This document shows positions 43,557 through 54,182 of a stretch of DNA of 64,000 nt, piece after piece. The translations under genes were made by a program, and so were the position numbers. The notes below the pieces were generated by a model that worked only from the letters and a program-made list of their open reading frames with translations, made no database searches and was not told where the DNA came from. This DNA comes from Verrucomicrobiota bacterium (GTDB lineage: Bacteria > Verrucomicrobiota > Verrucomicrobiia > Limisphaerales > J093): contig JAOSKK010000038.1 in NCBI GenBank assembly GCA_027493615.1, forward strand, positions 124,001 through 188,000, in the 5' to 3' direction. Numbering within the stretch: the first letter of the stretch is position 1; every line of letters begins with the position of its first letter.

Positions 43557-45140
43557 GTGAGAAAGCCCTCGTTGCTGGTGGTGTTCCTGACGGTCTTCAT
43601 CGACCTGGTCGGGTTTGGCATCGTGCTGCCGCTGCTGCCGCGGTACAGCGAGCGGTTTGGGGCGGAGGGGTGGAAGATTGGGGCGATCATCGCCTCGTTT
43701 TCGGTGATGCAGCTTTTCCTGGCGCCGTGGTGGGGGCGGCTGTCGGATCGGATCGGCCGGCGGCCGGTACTGCTGATCAGCAACGGTGGGTCGGCGGTGG
43801 CGTACGGGATGTTCGCGCTGGCGGCGGCGCCGGTGTGGTCGGCGGGGGGTGGCGTTGACGTGGCTGCTGGCGTCCCGGATTTTCGCCGGGGCCTGCGGGG
43901 CGAACATCGCGGTGGCGGCAGCCTACATCGCGGACATCACCCCACCGGAGAAGCGGTCGAAAGGCATGGGGCTGATCGGCGTGGCGTTTGGGCTGGGGTT
44001 CATTCTCGGGCCTGCCCTGGGAGCGTTCAGCGCGCATGCGTTCGGTTTGGCGGGGCCGGGTTGGGTGGCGGCCGGGTTGTGCGGTGCGAATTTCGTGCTG
44101 GCCTGGGCGATTCTGGCCGAGAGCCGCCGTCCGGGTGGGGCGGTCGCGGAGGCCCGGCCGCGGATGCGACAGATCTCCCACACGCTGCGGTTGCCGAGGG
44201 TGGGGTTGCTTGTGAACCTGTACTTTCTATCGACATTCTGCTTCGCCGTGTTCGAGACGACACTGCCGCTGTTGTTGGGGTCACCGGGATTTCATCCGGA
44301 CGACTTTGTGGATCCGCGGGGGTTCGCCCGGAAGCTGACATCGCCCGGGGCATCCGAGGAGCAGGAGGCTGCGGCCGTCCGGGTGGTGACGCGGCTGACG
44401 CCGGGTTTCCGGGAGCGGTTGCAGGACGCATCCGCGATGGGGACGACGGCGTTGCGCGGTGAGTTCTTCCGCGAGTTCAACCGGTTGCTGGACCTTCCCG
44501 ACCTCTTTGCTGGCACCGAAGTCCGGGCCGCCGAGGAGGAGACGGGCAGGGGGGTCCAGGAGGGGCCCAGGTCCTGGGCGGACGGGAACGGCAGGGGGAC
44601 ACTCTCCGGCGGCAGAACCGGATGCGGTTGGAGGAGGCGTTTCCGGGCCAGATCAAGCGGCGAGGTTTTCACTTTGACGAGCGCAGTCTGGGCTATGTCT
44701 TCGCTTATTGTGGGCTGATTTCGGCGTTCATCCAGGGCGGTGTGATTGGCCGGTTGGTGAAGCGGTTTGGCGAGCCGAGGCTGATCGTGGGGAGCTTGGT
44801 GATTTTCGGGGGCGGCATGGCGATGCTGCCGTATGCGGCGGGGCTGGGCACCTTGCTGATCGTGTTGGCCGTGGTCTCGGTAGGATCGGCATTGAACCGG
44901 GCGCCGACGCTGGGTCTGGTGTCGATCTTTTCACCGCGGGACGAGCAGGGAGCGAGTCTGGGGGTGACGCAGAGTGCGGGCACGCTGGCGCGGATTGTGG
45001 GGCCTGTGATCGCGACGACGCTGTACGCGGCGACACCGCACTCGCCGTATTTCTTGGCGGCGGGAGCGGCGTTGGTGGCGGCGGGGATGGCGTGGCGATG
45101 GCTGCCGTCGCGGGTCGACCACGACGGGGTCAGTCAATAG
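43557..45140 (+). CDS. MFS transporter with large insert between TM7 and TM8 (frameshifted; GTG start)
   Basis: VRKPSLLVVFLTVFIDLVGFGIVLPLLPRYSERFGAEGWKIGAIIASFSVMQLFLAPWWGRLSDRIGRRPVLLI..., ITPPEKRSKGMGLIGVAFGLGFILGPALG; stop TAG lies inside hairpin B. Confidence 0.88.
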
Positions 45141-45199
45141 TATTGTAAACTTCCAGTCCAGGGGATGCCCGAAATCCGACAATACTATTGACTGACCCC
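45126..45199. repeat. Hairpin element B: perfect 21-bp arms ggggtcagtcaatagtattgt / acaatactattgactgacccc, 32-nt loop
   Basis: 45126-45146 pairs with 45179-45199. Confidence 0.92.
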
Positions 45200-45246
45200 T
45201 GGGGCCTTGTCATCGCGGGATGATCCGGCACAATCCGGCGCAACAC

Positions 45247-46055
45247 ATGACAAACCTATTCGATCTCAGCGACGAGGTGGCCGTGGTGATTGGCGCCGGG
45301 GGTGTGTTGGGGGTGCCATCGCGGGCGGGTTGGCGGCGGCGGGGGCCCGGGTGGCGGTGGTGGATCTGTTCGCCGAAGCGGGGGAAACCCGCGTCCGGGC
45401 GATCGCCGAGCAGGGGGAAGGCGGCTTTTTTTCCAGGCCAGTGCGACTGATGCGGGGTCGCTGCGGGCGGCGCGGCTGGCGATCGAGGCGGCCCTGGGTC
45501 CGACGACCGTGCTGGTCAACTGCGCCGGGGGCAACGATCCGCGGGTCACCGTGTCGGAGGAGCGCGGATTTGAGGACATCCCACTGGAGGCCTGGATGGC
45601 CAACTACCAACTGAACCTGGTCGGCGGGGCGCTGCTGCCGTGCCAGGAATTTGGTCCAGGGATGGTGGCGCGAGGGCAGGGGAGCATCCTCAACATTGCC
45701 AGCGTGTCGGCGCATCTACCGCTGTCGCGGGTGGTGAGTTACTCAGCGGCGAAGGCGGCGGTGCTGAATTTGTCGAAGTTCCTGGCTCGGGAATGGGCGA
45801 CGCGCGGGGTGCGCGTGAACACGATCACCCCGGGGTTTTTCCCGGCCGGGCAGAACCGCAAGCTGCTATTCCAGGAGGATGGGACACCCACCGAGCGGAC
45901 GCGGCAGATTTGGGGGCATACGCCGATGGGAAGGTTTGGCGAAGCGCATGAACTGGTGGGGGCGGCGGTGTTCCTGGCCAGCCGGCGGGCCAGCAGTTTT
46001 GTGACGGGGAGCGGACCTGCGCGTGGACGGTGGTTTTCTGGCGCAAACGATCTGA
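45247..46055 (+). CDS. SDR-family oxidoreductase (frameshifted)
   Basis: MTNLFDLSDEVAVVIGAGGVLG...; VLVNCAGGNDP; ILNIASVSAHLPLSRVVSYSAAKAAVLNLSKFLAREWATRGVRVNTITPGFF. Confidence 0.88.
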
Positions 46056-46062
46056 GATTTCC

Positions 46063-47335
46063 ATGGAAACGCACAAGCTTATCGCGTCCGCCCACACGCC
46101 GTTGGCCGCTCCGGCGGTGGCAGAGCTGGTGGCGCGGGCCTGTCCCGAAGCCGAGTTCCGCGGACAGCGCGTGTTGCTGATCATCCCGGACCACACCCGG
46201 ACGGCACCGGTGGGGCTGATGTTCAAGGCGCTGCACGCGCAACTGGGCGAGGTGACGCGCGCGCTGGACGTGCTGGTGGCCCTGGGCACGCATCCGCCGA
46301 TGAGCGAGGCAGCGATTTGCCAGCGGCTTGAGCTCTCGGAGGCCGAGCGCCGGGGAGGTATGGTCGCGTCGGTTCTTCAACCACGCGTGGGACAGCCCGG
46401 CGGCCCTGCGACAGGTGGGGACAATCACGGCGGAAGAGATCCGGGAGTTGACTGACGGCCGGTTTGCGATGGCGGTGCCGGTCGAGGTGAACCGGCTGCT
46501 GTTCGAGTACGACCAGATCCTGATCGTGGGGCCGGTGTTCCCGCACGAGGTGGTCGGGTTTTCGGGCGGCAACAAGTATCTGTTTCCCGGGGTGGCCGGG
46601 CCGCAGATCCTGAACTTCTTTCACTGGCTGGGCGCGGTCATCACGACGCCGAAGATCATCGGACACAAGGCCACGGCGGTACGGAAGGTGGTGGATCGGG
46701 CCGGGGCACTGGTGTCGGTGCCGAAACGCTGCCTCGCCCTGGTGGTTGAGCCGAAAGGGGGCTGGTGGGGGTGTTTGCGGGGACGCCGGAGGCGGCCTGG
46801 GACGCGGCGAGCGAGCTCTCGCAGCAACATCACATTGTCTTCAAGGAGCGACCGTACCAGACGATCCTGGCCTGCGCGCCGCCGATGTACGACGAGGTGT
46901 GGACGGCCGGCAAGTGCATGTACAAGCTCGAGCCGGTGTTGGCGGACGGCGGGGAACTCATCATCTACGCCCCGCACCTCCGCGAATTCAGCGTCACCCA
47001 CGGGCGGGTGATTGCCGAGGTGGGCTATCACTGTCGCGACTACTTCCTGGCGCAATGGGACCGGTTCCAGACCAAGCCTTGGGGGTGCTCGCGCATTCGA
47101 CCCACGTACACGGGCTGGGCACCTATGAGGGAGGGATCGAGAAGCCCCGCGCGCGGGTGACGTTGGCCACGCAGATTCCCGAGGCGCAATGCCGGGCGGT
47201 GAACCTGGGCTATCGCGATCCGGCGACCTTGCGCCCGGAAGACTTCGCGGGGCGCGAGGACGAGGGGGTGTTGTTGGTGCCGAAGGCGGGGAGACGCTGT
47301 ATCGGTTGAAGCACCCGCCCGCGTGGGCGGCCTGA
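46063..47335 (+). CDS. larA: Lactate racemase (LarA)-like protein (about four frameshifts)
   Basis: VLLIIPDHTRTAP..., FPHEVVGFSGGNKYLFPGVAGPQILNFFHWLGAVITT, STHVHGLGTYEGG. Confidence 0.8.
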
Positions 47336-47434
47336 AGGCGCGGAAGGCAACGGGTTCAGGTTCCGGGGAACGGGCTCTTGCGGATCGCGACCGCAGCAGG
47401 CGGAGCGTAGATGGGGAGCCACAGGGTCCGGTCG

Positions 47435-47601
47435 TGATGTAACCTTCCGCGACTTTTCCCGTTTGAATCTGTTGGCCGCTTGGGTGTCCCACGGCGGGGT
47501 TGCCGTGCGGGGTGCTGCGTGAGAGCGGTGCGGGGTGGGCCCGTTTGCCTGTCGGCGCGCCGCCGTGGGCACTCGAGCGGCCGGGAAGCGGCGTTACATC
47601 A
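47435..47601. repeat. Imperfect inverted repeat tgatgtaac...(ttcccg) / (cgggaa)...gttacatca
   Basis: 9-bp perfect termini at 47435-47443 and 47593-47601. Confidence 0.5.
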
Positions 47602-47640
47602 AGTCCACCGGCCGAGAGCCGGAAGCACCAAGCCATCCAT

Positions 47641-48219
47641 GAAAACCTCGAAGAACTCCGCGCGGGCCGCCGAGTTGTGCGGCCTTCGCACCTCACTGAC
47701 GTAGGGCTTGTGCGTCCTGGCGGCCAGCCTTGTGGCTGGCAGCGTGGCGGACCCTATCCGCGTCCGCATCAACGACGTTCCCCACGCTCCTCCCGTGATC
47801 CAGGTGAAGGGGGCGCCCAATGGCTTTGACATCTACACCGGGGAGCTCGTGGCCGATCCTGCGATTGAGGACGGGGCGTTGATCACGCTTTTCGGGGTCG
47901 ACCGCGCAGGGACCATCGCCGACTGGGCCGGGCGTTTCACTGTTCCCGACGCCCTCTGTGGTACCGAAGCGGGGTGGACATTGTGTGGGTCGAGCACGAT
48001 GTGATGGGTCCATTTCGCATGGGCGATCTCCAAATTGGGTTCAACAGCGCGCACCCGGCCACCTACTACTTCAGCCCCCAGTTGGTGAATCCGGAGACCG
48101 GCGAACTCCTCATCGCCGACGAAGATCTGGGCCCGGTGACGGACAACTGGGTCGTGGTTTATGCGGACGAAACCGTTGTCGTGGAGGTCAAGTCGCACAC
48201 CTACCGGTTGCGGGACTGA
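47641..48219 (+). CDS. Hypothetical secreted protein (frameshifted)
   Basis: MCVLAASLVAGSVADPIRVRINDVPHAPPVIQVKGAPNGFDIYTGELVADPAIEDG... plus MDIVWVEHDVMGPFRMGDLQIGFNSAHPATYYF... in next frame. Confidence 0.5.
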
Positions 48220-48374
48220 CAATCGGCTGACCCATGTGACCCCTGCAGGACGTTCCTGTTGATGGCATGCGGAGGCTCGTGCGGATGTCGACTGACCGGC
48301 GGTCGTGGGACACGCGGCGGGCTTCCTGATCCGCAATAATCAAACAGTCAACCACGGGGTTAGAAAGGCGGTAT

Positions 48375-49254
48375 ATGAGAGATAGCAAGCAGTCGGCTTG
48401 GGCGGTTTTGGCCGCCCTGAGAATCACGTGGAACATGGCCTGCACGGGGGCCCTCTGGTTTGTGGCCGGGGGCGTCTGGGCGGACCAGCAAACGCCCCTG
48501 GCCGGGCAACAGACCTTGATCGCCCATCGGGCGCGAGGGCCGGTGGTGACGGACGGAGTGTTGGGTCCGGCGGAATGGAGTGCCGCCGTCCCGGTGCACG
48601 TCAACGCCGTGAAGCCCCGCACCGCTCCCGGTGTCGTGCCGTGCCTGCCGGATGACCTCCCCTATCTGGTCCCGCCGGACAACCAGGACGATTCAAGTTT
48701 CACCCTCCGGGCGTTGTACGACGATCAGAACTTGTACGTGGCGGTGACGGTGGCCGATGACCTCCTGATGGCCGTGCATCCCTGGCCGCTTCTCTGGTTG
48801 GATGATGACGTCGAGGTGCTGATCGACGGCGACCGGCAGCCCTGGGACTTCGCCGTCGGGGTGTTTGAAGGCGTCCTGAACAAGGAAGGCTTCCAGTTGA
48901 TCACGTCGGTCGGTGGGGGGCAGCAGACCGAACCCGGCACGAATCCCGATCTGCAGGTGTGGACCTCTGCCGTGGGGCTGGTCCCGCGGGGCTTCGTCGT
49001 CGAGGTCGCGATCCCGCTTGGCATGATCAACACCCACGACACGTCCGAGTGGACGGGGGAACGCCCGGGTTCAGGCCGCCACAACCTGGCGACACGATCG
49101 GCTTCAATGTCACGGTAGGCGACAACGACACCGGGTGGGGCGGGTACGTCCTGGGGGCGACCGCAGCAACAGTTTCACTGCCTGGGATGGAAGCAGCCTG
49201 GCCTGGGGGATCTACTTCGAGCAGGACTGGGGACGACTCTACTTTGCTCCTTGA
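48375..49254 (+). CDS. Secreted protein with CBM9-like carbohydrate-binding domain (frameshifts near 49065 and 49150)
   Basis: TDGVLGPAEWSAAVPVHV..., FTLRALYDDQNLYVAVTVADDLL...WLDDDVEVLIDGD...GFVVEVAIPLGMI. Confidence 0.6.
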
Positions 49255-49337
49255 CCCCCTTCCCGTCCCACACGGAGACGTTCCGGTGCGGGCGGGGCGA
49301 GACGCTCGCGGCTGACAGGGGCGGCGGTCCGGGAGGG

Positions 49338-50264
49338 TCAGCCGCGAGGGTCACGACGTGTGTAAACGCAGAACAACTCGTCGCCGACCCGGCGGCGGCG
49401 AAGCAGGCGGAACCGCGCGGCATCGATCAGCCGCGTGAAGCCGACGCCGTCCGCCAGGGTGGGCGCTTGGCGGCCTCCGATCAGGAGCGGGCAGATCGTG
49501 AGGTGAAGCTCGTGTACCAGGCCCGCGCGGAAGAGCGCGTCGTTGAGCTCACCGCCACCTTCGCAGACAAGTCGCTTCACGCCCCAGCGGGCGCGGAGAT
49601 GGGCCAGCGCGCCGGGCCAGTTCACCTCCCGTACCCCGCACACCACCACCGCGTCCGCCACCGCCGCCAACCGGGCGCACTGGCTGGCACCTGCTCGTTC
49701 GGTGGTCAGGATGAGAAGCGGGGCGGGCGAGAACGGTACCGGCGGGCTCTCCGGAGGCGGCCGCCTGGTCTTGCACGTGCCCGGAGGCCAGAACTCTGAA
49801 AGCGCCGGTAAACCGGGCGCACTCCGGGCGCTTTGCGCGGAACGGACGGGCTCACGAATCCGCGATGCGCTTGGAGTGCGGGGGTTGACCCCCGCTTTTC
49901 CTGCACGGTCCGCGGAGAGCGCGCCGAAGATGGGCAGTTCGGGATCAAGGTGGCCCGAGCCGCTGACGATCACGCGCAAGTGGTGTGGGGCGAGGCCGCG
50001 GGTGAGGCGTAGTTGGCGGTAGCGCGCTCCGCCCGTGTCCAGGGTGACTGCCCCGTCCCGGACCGTGCCGGCCCCGCACATCACGGCGTCGGCGGTGGCG
50101 CGTAGCGTGTAGAGATGCGCCAGGTCGCGCGGGCTACCGAAGGACGCGACCGCGCGGTTGGCTGTCGCGATCTTGCCGTCCGCACTGATCGCCATGTTTA
50201 CGAGGACGAAAGGCAGCCGTGTCTGGCGCGAGGCCAGCGGGCGAAGGTGAATGACGCCCTTCAT
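49338..50264 (-). CDS. RibD C-terminal reductase-domain protein with in-frame repeat insertion
   Basis: LPFVLVNMAISADGKIATANRAVASFGSPRDLAHLYTLRATADAVMCGAGTVRDG...VKRLVCEGGGELNDALFRAGLVHELHLTICPLLIGG. Confidence 0.88.
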   Translation of the reverse strand: MKGVIHLRPLASRQTRLPFVLVNMAISADGKIATANRAVASFGSPRDLAHLYTLRATADAVMCGAGTVRDGAVTLDTGGARYRQLRLTRGLAPHHLRVIVSGSGHLDPELPIFGALSADRAGKAGVNPRTPSASRIREPVRSAQSARSAPGLPALSEFWPPGTCKTRRPPPESPPVPFSPAPLLILTTERAGASQCARLAAVADAVVVCGVREVNWPGALAHLRARWGVKRLVCEGGGELNDALFRAGLVHELHLTICPLLIGGRQAPTLADGVGFTRLIDAARFRLLRRRRVGDELFCVYTRRDPRG

Positions 50265-51481
50265 AGGATCAGCATGGCGTCCCCGTAACTGAAGAAGCGG
50301 TACCGCTCGCGCACGGCCTCGGCATACGCTTCCAGGACGCGTTCGCGGCCCCGGGTCTCGCCCGGCGCAGCGAAAGCACATACCAGCATCAGCAAGGTCG
50401 AGGCCGGCAGATGAAAGTTGGTGACCAGGGCGTTCACCACTTGGAACCGCCGGGGCGGATGGATGAAAAGCCGGGTGCGGCCGCGGATGCTGGCGCCACC
50501 TTCCGGAGGCGGATGTGCAGGGACGACCGACCAGTCGACGCTCTCCAGCACTCGCACCGAGGTGGTGCCGACCGCGATCACGCGTCGTCCGTCGCGCCGG
50601 GCCGCCTGCACCGCGGCGGCTGTCTCCGACGGCACCTCGAAGAGTTCCTCGTGCATGACGTGGTCTGCCAGGTGGGCGGCCTTGATCGGCGCGAAGGTCC
50701 CCAGCCCCACGTGCAGCGTCACAAAGACGATCTGGACGCCCCGCCCCCGAATGCGGTCCAGCAGGGCTTCAGTGAAATGCAATCCCGCGGTCGGGGCCGC
50801 CACACTGCCGGGTGATTTGGCGAACACCGTCTGGTAGCGTTCACGGTCGGCGGCCGAGGGACCGGAACTCCGCTCAATGTACGGCGGCAGCGGGACTTCA
50901 CCGTAACGCTCGAGCTCCGTGCGCACGTCGGCGACGCCCTCGAACCGCAGGCGATAATGGCCCTCGTCGTTCTTTGCGATCACCACCGCCGCCAGCCGAA
51001 CGCGCGAGGGCGAAGGGCGGAGGGCGGAGGGCGAAGGGCGAAGGGCGAAGTCGGAGGTTCGAAGTTGGAAGTTGGAAGTTGGAGGTTCGAGGTTGGCGGT
51101 CCCTGGCCCTTGGTCCTTGGTCCTGGTCCGAGTCCTTCCGCCGAGGGGCCAAACTCGATTCGCGTTCCGGCCCGGACGCGCTTGCCAGGTCGGAGCATGG
51201 CCCACCAGTCGTTCGGGGGCGTTCTCCTCGACGAGCAACACCTCGACCTCGCCACCGCTGGCCGGTTTGCGGCCCCGCAGGCGGGCGGGGAGGACGCGCG
51301 AGTTGTTGAGGACCAGCAGGTCACCGGCCCGCAAGTAGTCGAGCAGGTCGGGGAACCGCCGGTGTTCGCGCCGGTCGTCGGCGCGATGCAGGACGAGCAA
51401 CCGGGCGTCCTCGCGGTGCGGGGCGGGGTGCTGGGCGATGAGCTCCGGCGGGAGGTCGTAGTGGAAATCGGCAGGACGCAC
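50261..51481 (-). CDS. queA: S-adenosylmethionine:tRNA ribosyltransferase-isomerase, with in-frame low-complexity insertion
   Basis: MRPADFHYDLPPELIAQHPAPHREDARLLVLHR...LLVLNNSRVLPARLRGRK...SVAAPTAGLHFTEALLDRI...HVGLGTFAPIKA. Confidence 0.95.
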   Translation of the reverse strand: MRPADFHYDLPPELIAQHPAPHREDARLLVLHRADDRREHRRFPDLLDYLRAGDLLVLNNSRVLPARLRGRKPASGGEVEVLLVEENAPERLVGHAPTWQARPGRNANRVWPLGGRTRTRTKDQGPGTANLEPPTSNFQLRTSDFALRPSPSALRPSPSRVRLAAVVIAKNDEGHYRLRFEGVADVRTELERYGEVPLPPYIERSSGPSAADRERYQTVFAKSPGSVAAPTAGLHFTEALLDRIRGRGVQIVFVTLHVGLGTFAPIKAAHLADHVMHEELFEVPSETAAAVQAARRDGRRVIAVGTTSVRVLESVDWSVVPAHPPPEGGASIRGRTRLFIHPPRRFQVVNALVTNFHLPASTLLMLVCAFAAPGETRGRERVLEAYAEAVRERYRFFSYGDAMLIL

Positions 51482-51498
51482 ACGCCGGAGCGGCGGAG

Positions 51499-53129
51499 CT
51501 AACGCACCTGGCTCAACAGCCGGGCGGGCAGGTCGCGGATCGGGATGCGCTCCTGCTTCATCGAGTCGCGGTCCCGAAGGGTGACGGTGTCCTTCAGCGC
51601 GGGGCCCTTCTCGCCGAGGGTATCGAAGTCGATGGTGACGCCGAAGGGGGTGCCGGCTTCGTCCTGGCGCCGGTAGCGGCGGCCGATGGCGCCCGCGTCG
51701 TCGTAGAAGACGGTCATGAGCGGGCGGAGGAGGTCGCGGACCTCGCGGGCCTTGGCGACGAGCTCGGGCCGGTTCTTGAGGAGGGGGAAGACGGCGACTT
51801 TAATGGGGGCGATGCGGGGTGGAACCGCATCACGACGCGCTTTTCGAGCCTGCCCTTGTCGTCGGGGGCCTCGTCCTCGGCGTAGGCGTGGGTGATGAGG
51901 GCCAGGATGAGGCGGTCGACGCCGGCGGAAGGTTCGATGACGTGGGGGACGTACGAGCCTTTGGCCAGGGCCTCGGCCTCCGCGCGGGCTTGGGCGGCGG
52001 CCTGTTCGGCTTCCTCGGGCGTGGCCGCCATGCGGGTGAGATACTGCTGACGGGCTTCGCCGTAGCGGCGGGCGAGTTCGGTCTGCCGGGCGGGCTCGAG
52101 CTTGGCCCAGGCGGCCTTGAGCTCCTCGTCGAAGACGGTCATGGCCTTGCCCGAGAAACGCTGGTGTTGGGAAAGGTCGAAGTCGCTGCGGGCGGCAATG
52201 CCTTCGAGTTCCTCGCCGATGAGCTCGCCGCGGGCGTCGCGCTTGCTGAAGGGGAACGTGAAGAGGATGTCGACGGTGGCGCGGGCGTAGTGGGCGAGCT
52301 CCTCCGGCGCCTGCCAGTACTCCTTGAGGGTGGCGCGCGGCAGACCGATGCTTTCGTAGAAGCGGAGGCGCTGTTCGACCCAGTACTTGTGCCAGACCTC
52401 CCAGCCCCAGTCCGGCTGCGGCTCGCCCTTCCAGGAGCCCTCCGCCACGGTAGCCACACGGCCGCAGATGGCCTCGACGACTTCGTCGGGGCGGATGAAG
52501 AACTCGAGCTCCATCTGCTCGAATTCGCGGGAGCGGAAGGTGAAGTTGCGCGGCGTCACCTCGTTGCGGAAGGCCTTGCCGATCTGCGCGATCCCGAAGG
52601 GGACGCGTTGCCGGGAGGTTTCGAGCACATTCTTGAACTGGACGAAGATGGCCTGGGCGGTCTCGGGGCGGAGGTAGGCGACGCTGGCGGCGTCCTTCAA
52701 GGGGCCGACGTTCGTCTCGAACATGAGGTTGAAGGGGCGCGCCTCGGTCTTCTCACCCTCGCACTGGCTGACCATCTTGCTGGGCCGTTGCGGGCAGGGG
52801 ATGTCGTCGAGTTGGTCGGCGCGGAACCGGCCCTGGCAGGTCTTGCAGTCGACCATGGGGTCGCTGAAGGTGTCGACATGGCCGGAGGCCTTCCAGATCT
52901 GCGGAGCCATGATGATGGTGGCCTCGAGGCCGGCGACGTCTTCGCGTTCGTGGACCAGGGTGCGCCACCACAAATCCTTCACGTTGCGCTTGAGTTCAGC
53001 GCCCAGCGGGCCGTAGTCCCAAAAACCGCCAATGCCCCCGTAGATTTCGGAGGACTGGTAGATGAACCCGCGCCGCTTGCACAGGGACACGATTTTCTCC
53101 ATCAGGGCGTTGACTTTCGCATCAGCCAT
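51499..53129 (-). CDS. glyQS: Glycyl-tRNA synthetase, class II dimeric type (frameshift near 51820)
   Basis: [46 protein letters not shown]...[18 protein letters not shown]...[33 protein letters not shown]. Confidence 0.95.
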
Positions 53130-53214
53130 AGTCGGGGGAGTGTCGGAGAAGGCCCGAAGCGGTGTCAATGCGCCGCTGACCACTACGTGAGTCTCGTCAC
53201 CTCGACTCCTACGG

Positions 53215-54089
53215 TCAAAGCACGACCTCGGTGCCGACGCCGGCGTCGGTGAAGATCTCGAGCATGACGGCGTGGGGACGCGGCCGTCGACGAACGAGAC
53301 CTTCTCCACCCCGGCCTGGAGGGCGGCCACGGCACTGTCGACTTTCGGGATCATGCCCCGGTCCACGACGCCGGTCCGCTTGAGCTCCGCCACCTCGCCG
53401 GTCCGCACCTGGGGGATCACGCTGGCGGGGTCGCGCGGGTCGCGGAGCAGGCCTGGAACGTCACTCATGAAAACCAGTCGACGGGCTTTCAGGGCGATGG
53501 CGGTCATGGCCGCGGCCACGTCGGCGTTGCAGTTGTAGAGCTGACCGTCGTAGCCGCGGGCCGTCGGGCTGATCACCGGGGTAATCCCCTGGGCGATGCA
53601 AGCGGCGAGCGGGGCGGTGTTCACCTCGACCACTTCCCCAACGAACCCCAGGTCCAGGGGAGCACCCCCGTCGGCCGACAGCGACAGCCTGCGGCACCGG
53701 AAGATGTCGGGGCCCGCAAAACCCTGCGCCCGGCCACCCAGCCGGTTGATTGTGGCGACGACGTCCGGGTTGATCTCGTGCGACAGCACCGTGTTGACCA
53801 GTTCGACCGTGGCCTGATCGGTGACGCGCTGGCCTTGCACAAACCGCGCCTCGAGACCCGCCTTCTCCATCGCCCGCGTGATGGCCTTGCCGCCGCCATG
53901 CACGACGACCGGGTCGATCTCGACCGCTTCGAGGAACACGATGTCCCGCGCCACGCTCGTGCGCACGGCCGGGTCGGGCGAGTCCATGAAGCTGCCGCCG
54001 TACTTCACGACGAAGGTCGCGCCGCTGAAGCGCTGGATGTAGGGCAAGGCCTCGAGCAGCGTCGAGGCTTTCGCGATCAGGTCCTGCAT
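53215..54089 (-). CDS. argB: Acetylglutamate kinase (frameshift near 53276)
   Basis: FVVKYGGSFMDSPDPAVRTSVARDIVFLEAVEIDPVVVHGGGKAITRAMEKAGLEARFVQGQRVTD. Confidence 0.95.
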
Positions 54090-54182
54090 GGGCGGAGTGT
54101 GGGAGCGAGCCGGGCGCGTGCGCAACGGTTTGTTGGCGGGCCCGGCTGTGCTTCCTTCAGACGCGATGGAACGAAGCGTAGC

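Noticed and set aside
48215-48260. gactgacaatcggctgacccatgtgacccctg as another GGGGTC hairpin
   Set aside because: No paired arms; superficial similarity only.
51001-51130. Intein in queA
   Set aside because: Insert is short and low-complexity, with no splicing or endonuclease motifs.
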